This document shows, piece by piece, positions 1 through 5,159 of a stretch of 6,916 nucleotides of DNA. The position numbers were made by a program, and so were the translations under genes. Below the pieces are notes generated by a model, which saw only the letters and a program-made list of their open reading frames with translations, was not told the origin of the DNA and did no database searches. The stretch lies in NCBI GenBank assembly GCA_018645535.1, contig JABGWN010000242.1, positions 1 through 6,916 on the forward strand. Reading direction: 5' to 3'. The DNA is from Methanobacteriota archaeon (GTDB lineage: Archaea; Thermoplasmatota; Poseidoniia; Poseidoniales; Poseidoniaceae). How positions within the stretch are numbered: the stretch's first letter is position 1; the number at the start of each line of letters is the position of its first letter.

Positions 1-20
1 CTTACAACTATCCAACTCAT
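1..20 (-). CDS. rpmD: Probable ribosomal protein uL30, first codons only (partial)
   Basis: An ATG at 20-18 lies one base after the uS5 stop codon and opens a frame reading MSWIVV before the window ends. A GGGAGGG stretch just upstream, inside the end of the uS5 gene, can serve as ribosome binding site. Archaeal spc operons place uL30 directly after uS5, and archaeal uL30 proteins begin with a short hydrophobic beta strand of this kind. The identification rests mainly on gene order, because only six full codons are visible. Confidence 0.55.
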
Positions 21-21
21 T

Positions 22-789
22 TCAGACCCTCCCAGTGTTGATGAACAGACGTCCTCGCTGTTCGTTGCTAATGCGTGTTATGTTTAATGCTTTGAGTGCA
101 TTGAAGGTTGCAGCAGCGTAATTAATGGTGGTTCTGGTTTGCCCCTTCGTACGTGAAAGTACGTCGGTTACGCCAGCAAGTTCGAGAACTTTCTTTCCGG
201 TCTCGCCAATAACAAGGCCCTTACCCTTTGCAGCGGGCATGAGTGTTACACGTGTCGATGCAGATCGTCCGTTAACCTTGATTGGTACCGAAGTACCAGG
301 TCCAGCGGATGATTCCCATGAGCCGTTTCCACGTTGTACACTGATAAGGTTCAACTTAGCAGCAACAATTGCCTTCTGAATTGCGTTTGATACATCCTTA
401 GCCTTAGCCATTGCAAGTCCAACATATCCATTTCGGTTTCCAACAACTGCCATAACATTGAATCGAGGTCGTCGACCACTGTCTGTCATTCGTTGAACCA
501 TGTTCACGTTGATGACTTCATCTTCCAAATCTGGAAGAAGTGCGTCAACAACTTCGACTTCACGAACTGGAAGACCAGTTGCGAGAGCTTGTTCGTACGT
601 GATTACTTCACCTGCAAAGACCATGTTTCCGAGACGGGTACGAGGTGTCCAATTTCGCAAGTTGCTAATTGGATCGTACTGGTTGTTACGTCGTCGTCGT
701 CGTCCGCCTGGTTCTTCAGCCTCTTGCGGGGCGTAAGCTAGGATTAGACCTGGTGCTTGTTGGATTTGTGTTGTTTCTTCTTCAGTCAT
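22..789 (-). CDS. rpsE: Ribosomal protein uS5 (30S) with N-terminal extension
   Basis: uS5 is a small-subunit protein near the mRNA entry site and decoding region, involved in accuracy and mRNA unwinding. The 255-residue product has the archaeal uS5 entry segment around residues 47-54 (WTPRTRLG), the double-stranded-RNA-binding-like N domain at about 90-160 (RFNVMAVVGNRNGYVGLAMAKAKD) and the C-terminal S5 domain at about 168-250 (LMPAAKGKGLVIGE). The start ATG overlaps the uL18 stop (TGATG) and has a GAGGGGG site 7 nt upstream. About 40 residues before the usual archaeal start are extra, with an acidic patch and then five consecutive arginines at 30-34. The loop that in many archaea carries a Cys-Gly-Cys motif reads SWESSAGPGTS here, with no cysteine. 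The family assignment is secure; the role of the extension is unknown. Confidence 0.98.
   Translation of the reverse strand: MTEEETTQIQQAPGLILAYAPQEAEEPGGRRRRRNNQYDPISNLRNWTPRTRLGNMVFAGEVITYEQALATGLPVREVEVVDALLPDLEDEVINVNMVQRMTDSGRRPRFNVMAVVGNRNGYVGLAMAKAKDVSNAIQKAIVAAKLNLISVQRGNGSWESSAGPGTSVPIKVNGRSASTRVTLMPAAKGKGLVIGETGKKVLELAGVTDVLSRTKGQTRTTINYAAATFNALKALNITRISNEQRGRLFINTGRV
689..703 (-). repeat. Five-unit CGT/ACG trinucleotide tract encoding Arg-Arg-Arg-Arg-Arg in uS5
   Basis: On the plus strand cgt is repeated five times without interruption. On the coding strand it reads as four CGA codons and one CGT, giving arginines 30-34 of uS5. It lies in the non-conserved N-terminal extension, so a change in unit number would alter only the length of a basic patch and keep the reading frame. 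Confidence 0.85.
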
Positions 790-1298
790 CAGTATGCCCC
801 CTCTATGGATGATTTTGTTGTATCCATGGCTCCAGCGATGGAGTCATTGATGTGAACACCGTTTGTACGGTCATCATCAGGAAGTACTTTTTCGCTGTGA
901 GGAACGTTCAGTCCTGCTTCGACCATACCACGTAGGGCAGCGAATACACGACTTCCAGGTGTGCTTGCAGCCAGACCAATGTCGAGAACTGCATCTTCAT
1001 GTCCAGCAGCGATTGCTGCCTTTCCGAGTGCGAATCCTACAAGATAGGACGCAGGAACGGATTTCTTGGACATGTCTTCTGGCCAAGAGTATTTCTTGAC
1101 CAAATCGCTTCCAGTAACATTGAGGACAACAAGATCACCCGCTGCAGCCCATGTTACAAGTTGGCAAGATGTACGAGTGTTTGAGACACGTACAACTGCA
1201 CGAGGCTTTTGGCTTCGTAGAAGTCGAAGTCTGCGTCGATAGTCGGTTAGACCGGCTTTTCTTCGTCGTAGAACTGTTCGTCGTCGATTTGCTCGCAT
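789..1298 (-). CDS. rplR: Ribosomal protein uL18 (50S, 5S rRNA binding)
   Basis: uL18 binds 5S rRNA together with uL5 and anchors it in the central protuberance. The 169-residue product opens with a strongly basic stretch (RRRTVLRRRKAGLTDYRRRLRLLRSQKPR, about residues 5-33), the archaeal/eukaryotic form of the 5S-binding arm. A typical core follows: RAVVRVSNTRTSCQLV at about 33-48, the glycine/alanine-rich helix ASYLVGFALGKAA around 83-95, and VLDIGL...SRVFAALRGMVEAGLNVPHSEKVLP around 104-140. The length is slightly below other archaeal uL18 proteins as I remember them. The start ATG at 1298-1296 shares one base with the eL19 stop (TGATG), with an AGGTGA site 6 nt before it. The 3' end likewise overlaps the uS5 start, so coupling on both sides is likely. 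Confidence 0.97.
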   Translation of the reverse strand: MRANRRRTVLRRRKAGLTDYRRRLRLLRSQKPRAVVRVSNTRTSCQLVTWAAAGDLVVLNVTGSDLVKKYSWPEDMSKKSVPASYLVGFALGKAAIAAGHEDAVLDIGLAASTPGSRVFAALRGMVEAGLNVPHSEKVLPDDDRTNGVHINDSIAGAMDTTKSSIEGAY

Positions 1299-1759
1299 CA
1301 GTTTTCACCTTCCTTTAGTTTGACACCTTCAAGCGTCATTTGAGAGCGCATGTGCGCAATGGAACGGTATGAACCACCCTTTGCTTTGAGGTAATATCGG
1401 CGATACTCACTGTCTGTGATTTCGCTAACTTCTCGAAGATCTTTGAGCGCCTTTCGTTGTGAACGAATTGTTCTCATCCATCGGTTCTTACGAGGATTAC
1501 GAGCATTTGCAGTACCCATTCTCTTACCTTGACCTTTCTGGCGACCCTTGCGTCGTTGTTCGAGACGTGTACGTGCTCGAACACGAGAAGTTCCCTTGAT
1601 TGCCTTGGCACGAATTAGTCCTTCTTCGATGAATTCACGAATATCATCTGCTTGTACAGAGGATGCGATTTCATCGATGTAATCTGGATTGACCCAAACA
1701 CGGTTTTCACCACATTTGAGGATTTTCGCCGCGAGTCTCTTTTGGTTTGTGAGTTGCAT
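1298..1759 (-). CDS. rpl19e: Ribosomal protein eL19 (50S)
   Basis: eL19 is a large-subunit protein found in archaea and eukaryotes, absent from bacteria, that contributes to an inter-subunit bridge. The 153-residue product matches the usual archaeal length. It shows the family signature near the N terminus (NQKRLAAKILKCGENRVWVNP, residues 5-25), the helix DDIREFIEEGLIRAKAIKG (38-56), the long basic segment RVRARTRLEQRRKGRQKGQGKRMGTANAR (59-87), and the C-terminal helical part with YRRYYLKAKGGSYRS (119-133). The ATG overlaps the eL32 stop by one base (TGATG). An AAGGAG site at 1774-1769 lies 9 nt upstream within the end of eL32. The order eL32-eL19-uL18-uS5 is the archaeal arrangement inserted between uL6 and uL18 of the bacterial spc operon. 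Confidence 0.98.
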   Translation of the reverse strand: MQLTNQKRLAAKILKCGENRVWVNPDYIDEIASSVQADDIREFIEEGLIRAKAIKGTSRVRARTRLEQRRKGRQKGQGKRMGTANARNPRKNRWMRTIRSQRKALKDLREVSEITDSEYRRYYLKAKGGSYRSIAHMRSQMTLEGVKLKEGEN

Positions 1760-2394
1760 CAGACACCACTCCTTCGGTTGAGGATACGAATACCTAATTC
1801 ATCAGCTCGAGCATGGATCTGCTCTCGCTTTCGACCACCGACTGTACGGCCAATGCGTGCAGCCTGTGTTTCAGGATCGATTGGTTCCAAATCATTGATG
1901 TTGTGAACCATTACTTCACGGAAGCCAGATGGGTGGAGCCCACGAGCTTCAGCGACCTTTCCATGGCCAACACGTACGAGGGAACCACGGTATCTGTAGT
2001 TTCGTCGTTGCTTGCTGTCCATACCATGAGGTGCTCTCCATCCAGAACGAGACAAACGCTTGTAACGGAACCATTCAGTTCGTCTAAACGAAGGTGTCTT
2101 CTTCTTTTGGGCAGCACGCAAAGAGAGTGCTTCTTGTGTTTCTTCATCGAGAACTGGCTTTTGCTTAGCGACGTGGCCTTCATCTTCGTCGTCATCCCAG
2201 TCTTCATCTTCTTCAAAGAAATCGTCTTCTGCAGCTGATTCTTCAACTGTATCTTCGACGACTTCTTCTTCTGCACCAGATGTTTCCATCAAGCGCTCGA
2301 TGAGTTCTGCTTTCTTACCAGAAACTGGCAGACCTTGCTCCTTGAGCAATTCCTTGAGTTGTGCTACTGTCATGCTTGCGTATTCTTCAGTCAT
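1759..2394 (-). CDS. rpl32e: Ribosomal protein eL32 with N-terminal SAP-like domain and acidic linker
   Basis: eL32 is an archaeal/eukaryotic large-subunit protein. In this 211-residue product the ribosomal core occupies about residues 88-211 (FRRTEWFRYKRL...GWRAP.G.DSKQR, then RGLHPSGF and a basic C terminus). The first 38 residues look instead like a SAP motif: MTVAQLKELLKEQGLPVSGK is followed by KAELIERL. Residues 41-73 are very acidic, 21 of 33 being Asp or Glu with no Lys or Arg. I chose ATG 2394 because AAGGAG at 2408-2403 stands 8 nt before it. A GTG at 2403 is also in frame but its first base is the last base of that site, and it would add only three residues. The gene starts just after the uL6 stop and overlaps eL19 by one base. 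The eL32 assignment is secure; the SAP call is from the motif alone. Confidence 0.96.
   Translation of the reverse strand: MTEEYASMTVAQLKELLKEQGLPVSGKKAELIERLMETSGAEEEVVEDTVEESAAEDDFFEEDEDWDDDEDEGHVAKQKPVLDEETQEALSLRAAQKKKTPSFRRTEWFRYKRLSRSGWRAPHGMDSKQRRNYRYRGSLVRVGHGKVAEARGLHPSGFREVMVHNINDLEPIDPETQAARIGRTVGGRKREQIHARADELGIRILNRRSGV
2281..2373 (-). other. SAP-like domain coding segment at the N terminus of eL32
   Basis: Residues 8-38 of eL32 follow the SAP helix-linker-helix pattern. A first amphipathic helix contains TVAQLKELLKEQ, then comes the GLPVSGKK turn with the conserved Gly-Leu and Ser-Gly-x-Lys, then a second helix AELIERLMET. SAP domains are known as DNA-binding modules and occur in some RNA-associated proteins. 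Its role here is not known. Confidence 0.75.
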
Positions 2395-2399
2395 TCCAA

Positions 2400-2942
2400 T
2401 CACTCCTTACTGAGACGGTAAATTCCGTCTTGGAAAACACGTCGATCACGGTTCTTGACCGTAGTGCTGCGTTCAATGTTCGCTGCAGTTTGTCCAACGT
2501 TCTCTTTGTCGATACCTGAAACGGTAATCTCGACCTTGTTGCTGATTTTAACTTCAACACCAGAAAGGATATCTGAGCGTCGAGGAACTCTCTCTCCGAA
2601 GTAATTGTTTACGACGAAGGTTTCTCCTTGCACTGCAAGTGTCATAGGGAAGTGAGAGTAGAAGGCTTTCAGATGATATGTGAATCCTTCTGTAACGCCT
2701 CTTACCATGTTGTTCAAGTGAGCATTCCAAGTACCTGCGAGTGCCTTTTCTTTACGACGAGGCAAGTCGGATCGTACCAGAAGGCCATTGCCGTCTTGAT
2801 GTAAATCAATGCGGTTCGAGACGAACTCTCGTGAGAGAGATCCTTTCGGTCCAGCAATGGTTACGACGCCATCTTCACTGATAGAGGCTGTAACGCCTTC
2901 AGGGATGGTTACGATGTGTTCGATTCTGTCGATTTTTACCAT
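2400..2942 (-). CDS. rplF: Ribosomal protein uL6 (50S)
   Basis: uL6 sits near the factor-binding site by the sarcin-ricin loop and the base of the stalk. The 180-residue product has the two tandem S8-like alpha/beta repeats of the family. The first repeat covers about residues 8-85 (IPEGVTASISEDGVVTIAGPKGSLSREF, then KALAGTWNAHLNNMVRGVTEGF). The second covers about 90-180 (YSHFPMTLAVQGETFVVNNYFGE, then KVEITVSGIDKENVGQTAANIE). The length and the GPKG motif match archaeal uL6. The ATG at 2942 is preceded by TGAGGTGA, which also contains the stop codon of uS8. The uL6 stop follows directly on the GGAG used by eL32, so reading through to the end of uL6 should uncover that start. Confidence 0.98.
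   Translation of the reverse strand: MVKIDRIEHIVTIPEGVTASISEDGVVTIAGPKGSLSREFVSNRIDLHQDGNGLLVRSDLPRRKEKALAGTWNAHLNNMVRGVTEGFTYHLKAFYSHFPMTLAVQGETFVVNNYFGERVPRRSDILSGVEVKISNKVEITVSGIDKENVGQTAANIERSTTVKNRDRRVFQDGIYRLSKE
2403..2408 (-). promoter_or_regulatory. Shine-Dalgarno site deciding the ATG start of eL32
   Basis: AAGGAG sits in the last codons of uL6, 8 nt before ATG 2394. The competing GTG begins with the final base of this site, so it cannot use it. Confidence 0.8.
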
Positions 2943-2948
2943 TTTTCT

Positions 2949-2956
2949 TCACCTCA
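2949..2956 (-). promoter_or_regulatory. Stop-fused Shine-Dalgarno octamer, uS8 to uL6
   Basis: The same octamer TGAGGTGA contains the uS8 stop codon and the binding site for uL6, 6 nt before ATG 2942. Confidence 0.8.
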
Positions 2957-3343
2957 ATATACGTAGGCAAGTAACTTGCCGCCGATGCGGGCGTCCTTCG
3001 CATCGTAGTGGTTCATGACGCCGGAATTGGTTGTCAATATGAGCAGACCAAAGTCCTGGGCAGGGAGATATCTTGTCTCCCACTTTTCGAATTCTTGACG
3101 GCGGACACTGTGTCGAGGCTTGACGGTACCACATCGGTTGATGGTACCTCTCAGTTCGACTACGAAAGCGTCGCCACGTCCGTTTTCAACACGAGTAAAC
3201 TCCCCGACATAGCCGGAAGTTTGCATAATGTTGAGTACGTTTCCTAGTAGCTTCGAAGCAGGCGTTAATTCGACATCGAATTTACCTGCTTGTTCAGCGT
3301 TGTAAATCTTTACAAGTGCATCATTTAATGGATCTAATTGCAT
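2954..3343 (-). CDS. rpsH: Ribosomal protein uS8 (30S)
   Basis: uS8 binds the central domain of 16S rRNA and is an early assembly protein. The 129-residue product matches archaeal uS8 end to end: LDPLNDALVKIYNAEQAGK at 3-21, PASKLLGNVLNIMQTSGYVGEF at 28-49, then INRCGTVKPRHSVRRQEFEKWETRYLPAQDFGLLILTT and the C-terminal IGGKLLAYVY. The length is standard for archaea. The ATG at 3343 is 5 nt after TGAGGTGA, whose first three bases are the stop codon of uS14. In bacteria uS8 controls its operon by binding its own mRNA; I made no attempt to fold the RNA here, so no such site is claimed. Confidence 0.98.
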   Translation of the reverse strand: MQLDPLNDALVKIYNAEQAGKFDVELTPASKLLGNVLNIMQTSGYVGEFTRVENGRGDAFVVELRGTINRCGTVKPRHSVRRQEFEKWETRYLPAQDFGLLILTTNSGVMNHYDAKDARIGGKLLAYVY

Positions 3344-3348
3344 TCATT

Positions 3349-3356
3349 TCACCTCA
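3349..3356 (-). promoter_or_regulatory. Stop-fused Shine-Dalgarno octamer, uS14 to uS8
   Basis: TGAGGTGA combines the uS14 stop codon TGA with a GAGGTGA ribosome binding site 5 nt before the uS8 ATG. A ribosome ending uS14 would stop on the uS8 initiation site. Confidence 0.8.
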
Positions 3357-3506
3357 GTTCATCTTTTTGAAACCTATTTCAGGTCCTACGTCTCGGAAGC
3401 ATTGGCGGCAAAGGCGAAGCCCATGTCGTCGTATCATTCCACGGCGTCGACCACAACGTCGGCAACCAATTGTTCGTCCCATGTATTCTCCATGATCTCG
3501 TGCCAT
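3354..3506 (-). CDS. rpsN: Ribosomal protein uS14, zinc-binding type (30S)
   Basis: This is a short 50-residue gene, easily missed by a length cut-off, and it fills exactly the uS14 slot between uL5 and uS8. I translated it directly from the sequence. It carries two Cys-x-x-Cys pairs, CRRC at residues 15-18 and CRQC at 33-36, which form the zinc knuckle of type Z uS14. The basic stretch between them ends in RHGLRLCRQCFRD, typical of archaeal uS14. The protein sits in the small-subunit head and contacts 16S rRNA. GGAGGA at 3518-3513 lies 6 nt before ATG 3506. A second in-frame ATG at 3512 overlaps the uL5 stop and would add Met-Asn, but it directly abuts the SD. All 12 arginines use CGN codons, seven of them CGA. 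Confidence 0.97.
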   Translation of the reverse strand: MARDHGEYMGRTIGCRRCGRRRGMIRRHGLRLCRQCFRDVGPEIGFKKMN

Positions 3507-3508
3507 AT

Positions 3509-4036
3509 TCATTCCTCCATGATTTTTAATCCAAAGGTTTCAGAGAACCACTTCATCGATTCTTCTCGACTTACGCCGTGTCCCTTTCCAACCTTGGCTT
3601 TTCCTTTTCGGCGGCGGCTTACTCTGTGCCCTGGGCGTTCCAAGACGACATTGATGTCCATACCGTAAATTCCAATATCAGGATTGTATTTTTGTTCTGG
3701 GAAATCCGTGTAATCACGGACACCAAAGGAAAGATTTCCTTGTGCATCGAAGTTCCAGCTTGGGATTGTATTGTCACGTACCCAGAAAGCATTCTTGAGG
3801 AACTCATTGATAGAATCCTTGTTTCGCATGGTGGAGCGGCAACCGATAGGTGCTCCTTCACGAACCTTAAGATCACGATTCTGGATTCGACCAAGTGTTC
3901 GTTGTGGACGAACACCTGTTACGATTTCGAGAACGTTTTCGGCGTTGACCAAACGGTCCCCACCTTCACCAACACCAATGTTGACGCAAACCTTCGTAAT
4001 TCGAGGAACGCTCATTGGATTGATTGTATCGCTCAA
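3509..4036 (-). CDS. rplE: Ribosomal protein uL5 (50S, 5S rRNA binding), TTG start
   Basis: uL5 binds 5S rRNA with uL18 and contacts the P-site tRNA elbow. The 175-residue product shows the archaeal pattern NPM..PRITKVCVNIGVGEGG at about residues 6-26, RPQRTLGRIQNRDLKVREGAPIGCRSTMR at 43-71, FLKNAFWV, then DYTDFPEQKYNPDIGIYGMDINVVLERPG around 108-136 and a basic tail. The start is TTG at 4036-4034, overlapping the eS4 stop as TTGA. It is favoured over the in-frame ATG 21 nt downstream because GGAGGTGA at 4048-4041 is placed for the TTG, and because the extra residues, including the conserved NPM, match archaeal homologues. The stop TGA lies inside the short leader of uS14. Confidence 0.97.
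   Translation of the reverse strand: MSDTINPMSVPRITKVCVNIGVGEGGDRLVNAENVLEIVTGVRPQRTLGRIQNRDLKVREGAPIGCRSTMRNKDSINEFLKNAFWVRDNTIPSWNFDAQGNLSFGVRDYTDFPEQKYNPDIGIYGMDINVVLERPGHRVSRRRKGKAKVGKGHGVSREESMKWFSETFGLKIMEE
3513..3518 (-). promoter_or_regulatory. Shine-Dalgarno site for uS14
   Basis: GGAGGA encodes the final Glu-Glu of uL5 and lies 6 nt before ATG 3506. The alternative ATG 3512 directly follows the site. Confidence 0.75.
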
Positions 4037-4734
4037 ACCTTCACCTCCGTGATTGGCATGTTGGAATCTCCAACAGCGAAGACGTTGACTTCAGTTGTAC
4101 CAAAGTCTTCGAATGAAACTTCGTTTGGCATGCTGGATCGCTTCACGATGCGCTCCTTCATTGCTGCAACTTCACCGACGTGCGTACCACCAACAAGGTA
4201 ACATCGCACACCTTCAGAGAACTTGATGTGTTCCATAATGGTCTGTTCAGGAAGAGCGATTTTCAGTGAATCTCCAGTATTGTATTGGTTTGAATCTTCG
4301 ACGATGAGGTTTCGTCCATCGTGGAGGTTGAGTTGAGTCTTGCCTCCCTTGATGGTTGCTTTACCTTCAATACGAGCGATTTTCCATGCTGCTTCATCAG
4401 ATGGAATCTGTGCGTATCGTAGACGTCCATTGACATCGAGCATGCAACGGAAGTGTTCATCTCCGAGAGAAAGAACATCCATCAAACCGACACCACGGCG
4501 GGTGTCTTTGCAGATTCGTCCATCAACCTTGACCAATTCATTGTGAACAATGAATCGAACTTCACGGGATGTTTGAGCACGGCCAAGAACATCTCTTACG
4601 ATCAGATTCAGTGGCATACAGCGATCGAGGCTGTGTGCACCTGGGCTTGGGCGTGTAACCCAAATGGTGGTCTTTCGTGGAAGTGGCCAGCTACGAGGCA
4701 TGGCTAAACGTTTCAAGTGACTGCTGCTACCCAT
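4033..4734 (-). CDS. rps4e: Ribosomal protein eS4 (30S)
   Basis: eS4 is an archaeal/eukaryotic small-subunit protein unrelated in fold order to bacterial uS4. The 233-residue product begins with the N-terminal signature GSSSHLKRLAMPRSWPLPRK (2-21). An S4-type RNA-binding domain follows at about 41-95 (VLGRAQTSREVRFIVHNELVKVDGR). Then comes the central eS4 domain (about 96-170), and a KOW motif at about 175-205 (GVRCYLVGGTHVGEVAAMKE). ATG 4734 is chosen because AGGAG at 4748-4744 is 9 nt upstream and homologues begin at this residue. A TTG at 4743 is in frame but sits directly against the SD. The gene follows the uL24 stop by 5 nt and overlaps uL5 by 4 nt (TTGA). Confidence 0.98.
   Translation of the reverse strand: MGSSSHLKRLAMPRSWPLPRKTTIWVTRPSPGAHSLDRCMPLNLIVRDVLGRAQTSREVRFIVHNELVKVDGRICKDTRRGVGLMDVLSLGDEHFRCMLDVNGRLRYAQIPSDEAAWKIARIEGKATIKGGKTQLNLHDGRNLIVEDSNQYNTGDSLKIALPEQTIMEHIKFSEGVRCYLVGGTHVGEVAAMKERIVKRSSMPNEVSFEDFGTTEVNVFAVGDSNMPITEVKV
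4041..4048 (-). promoter_or_regulatory. Shine-Dalgarno site deciding the TTG start of uL5
   Basis: GGAGGTGA on the coding strand lies 4 nt before the TTG at 4036, or 6 nt measured from its GGAGGT core. The nearest in-frame ATG is a further 21 nt away, so this strong site supports the non-ATG start. It falls within the last codons of eS4. Confidence 0.8.
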
Positions 4735-4739
4735 TGTAT

Positions 4740-5147
4740 TCAACTCCTATCATCGGTCAATTTTTGCATTCGCAATTTGTCCGTCTCATCGAGTTTCACG
4801 ATTACGACGTTGGAAGCGTGGACCGGCACGGCTTCTTCTCTGTTGTCTGATTTGGATTGTTTTGCACCCTCAATGAGGATACGGCCGTTCTTGGCATCGA
4901 TACCAATTACTGGACCTGTGAGTGGTTCTGCCTTACGCTTACCACCGTGACGCTTTCCCCCGCTTGCGAAATCCCCACGGATTACACGAACGGTGTCGCC
5001 TGTACGGATGGTTACTGAGCGAACGCCAGCGAACCTTTCGTCAGGTTTGTCGAGTTGAAGACGAGCAGTAACTCGCTTACGCTTGGTATGTAATGACGCG
5101 TTGTAGTGCGCCTTGCGCTGCTTTCCTGGTTTTCTTGATGTTACCAT
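4740..5147 (-). CDS. rplX: Ribosomal protein uL24 (50S) with basic insert in the KOW motif
   Basis: uL24 is an assembly-initiating large-subunit protein near the exit tunnel. The 135-residue product has the archaeal N-terminal segment (SRKPGKQRKAHYNASLHTKR, residues 4-23) and the start of a KOW domain at about 43-60 (RSVTIRTGDTVRVIRGDF). The KOW core usually continues at once with a short Gly-rich turn and the next strand. Here a Gly/Lys/Arg-rich stretch at about 61-77 precedes GPVIGIDAKNGRILIEGAKQ. The C-terminal part has the usual PVHASNVVIVKL (108-119). The ATG at 5147 follows TGAGGTGA, which includes the uL14 stop codon. Its place between uL14 and eS4 is the normal archaeal one. Confidence 0.97.
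   Translation of the reverse strand: MVTSRKPGKQRKAHYNASLHTKRKRVTARLQLDKPDERFAGVRSVTIRTGDTVRVIRGDFASGGKRHGGKRKAEPLTGPVIGIDAKNGRILIEGAKQSKSDNREEAVPVHASNVVIVKLDETDKLRMQKLTDDRS
4744..4748 (-). promoter_or_regulatory. Shine-Dalgarno site deciding the start of eS4
   Basis: AGGAG in the last codons of uL24 lies 9 nt before ATG 4734 and abuts the in-frame TTG at 4743, so the ATG is preferred. Confidence 0.75.
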
Positions 5148-5151
5148 GTTC

Positions 5152-5159
5152 TCACCTCA
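5152..5159 (-). promoter_or_regulatory. Stop-fused Shine-Dalgarno octamer, uL14 to uL24
   Basis: TGAGGTGA contains the uL14 stop codon and the binding site for uL24, with 4 nt between the octamer and ATG 5147. Confidence 0.8.

Noticed and set aside
1813..2238. A 141-codon plus-strand open frame rich in Phe, Leu and Ser
   Set aside because: It is antisense to the eL32 core and acidic linker. The hydrophobic look comes from the complement of Asp/Glu/Lys codons, not from a membrane protein.
1911..2276. A Lys-rich 121-codon frame on the minus strand
   Set aside because: It is an out-of-frame reading of the acidic linker and core of eL32, and the true frame is clear.
2395..2403. GTG start extending eL32 by three residues
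   Set aside because: The GTG begins with the last base of the SD, while ATG 2394 has correct spacing.
3578..4201. A 207-codon open frame on the plus strand
   Set aside because: It lies antisense across uL5 and eS4, has no recognisable family, and its composition is what an opposite-strand frame of conserved genes gives.
4735..4743. TTG start extending eS4 by three residues
   Set aside because: The TTG directly abuts the SD, and archaeal eS4 proteins begin at the later Met.
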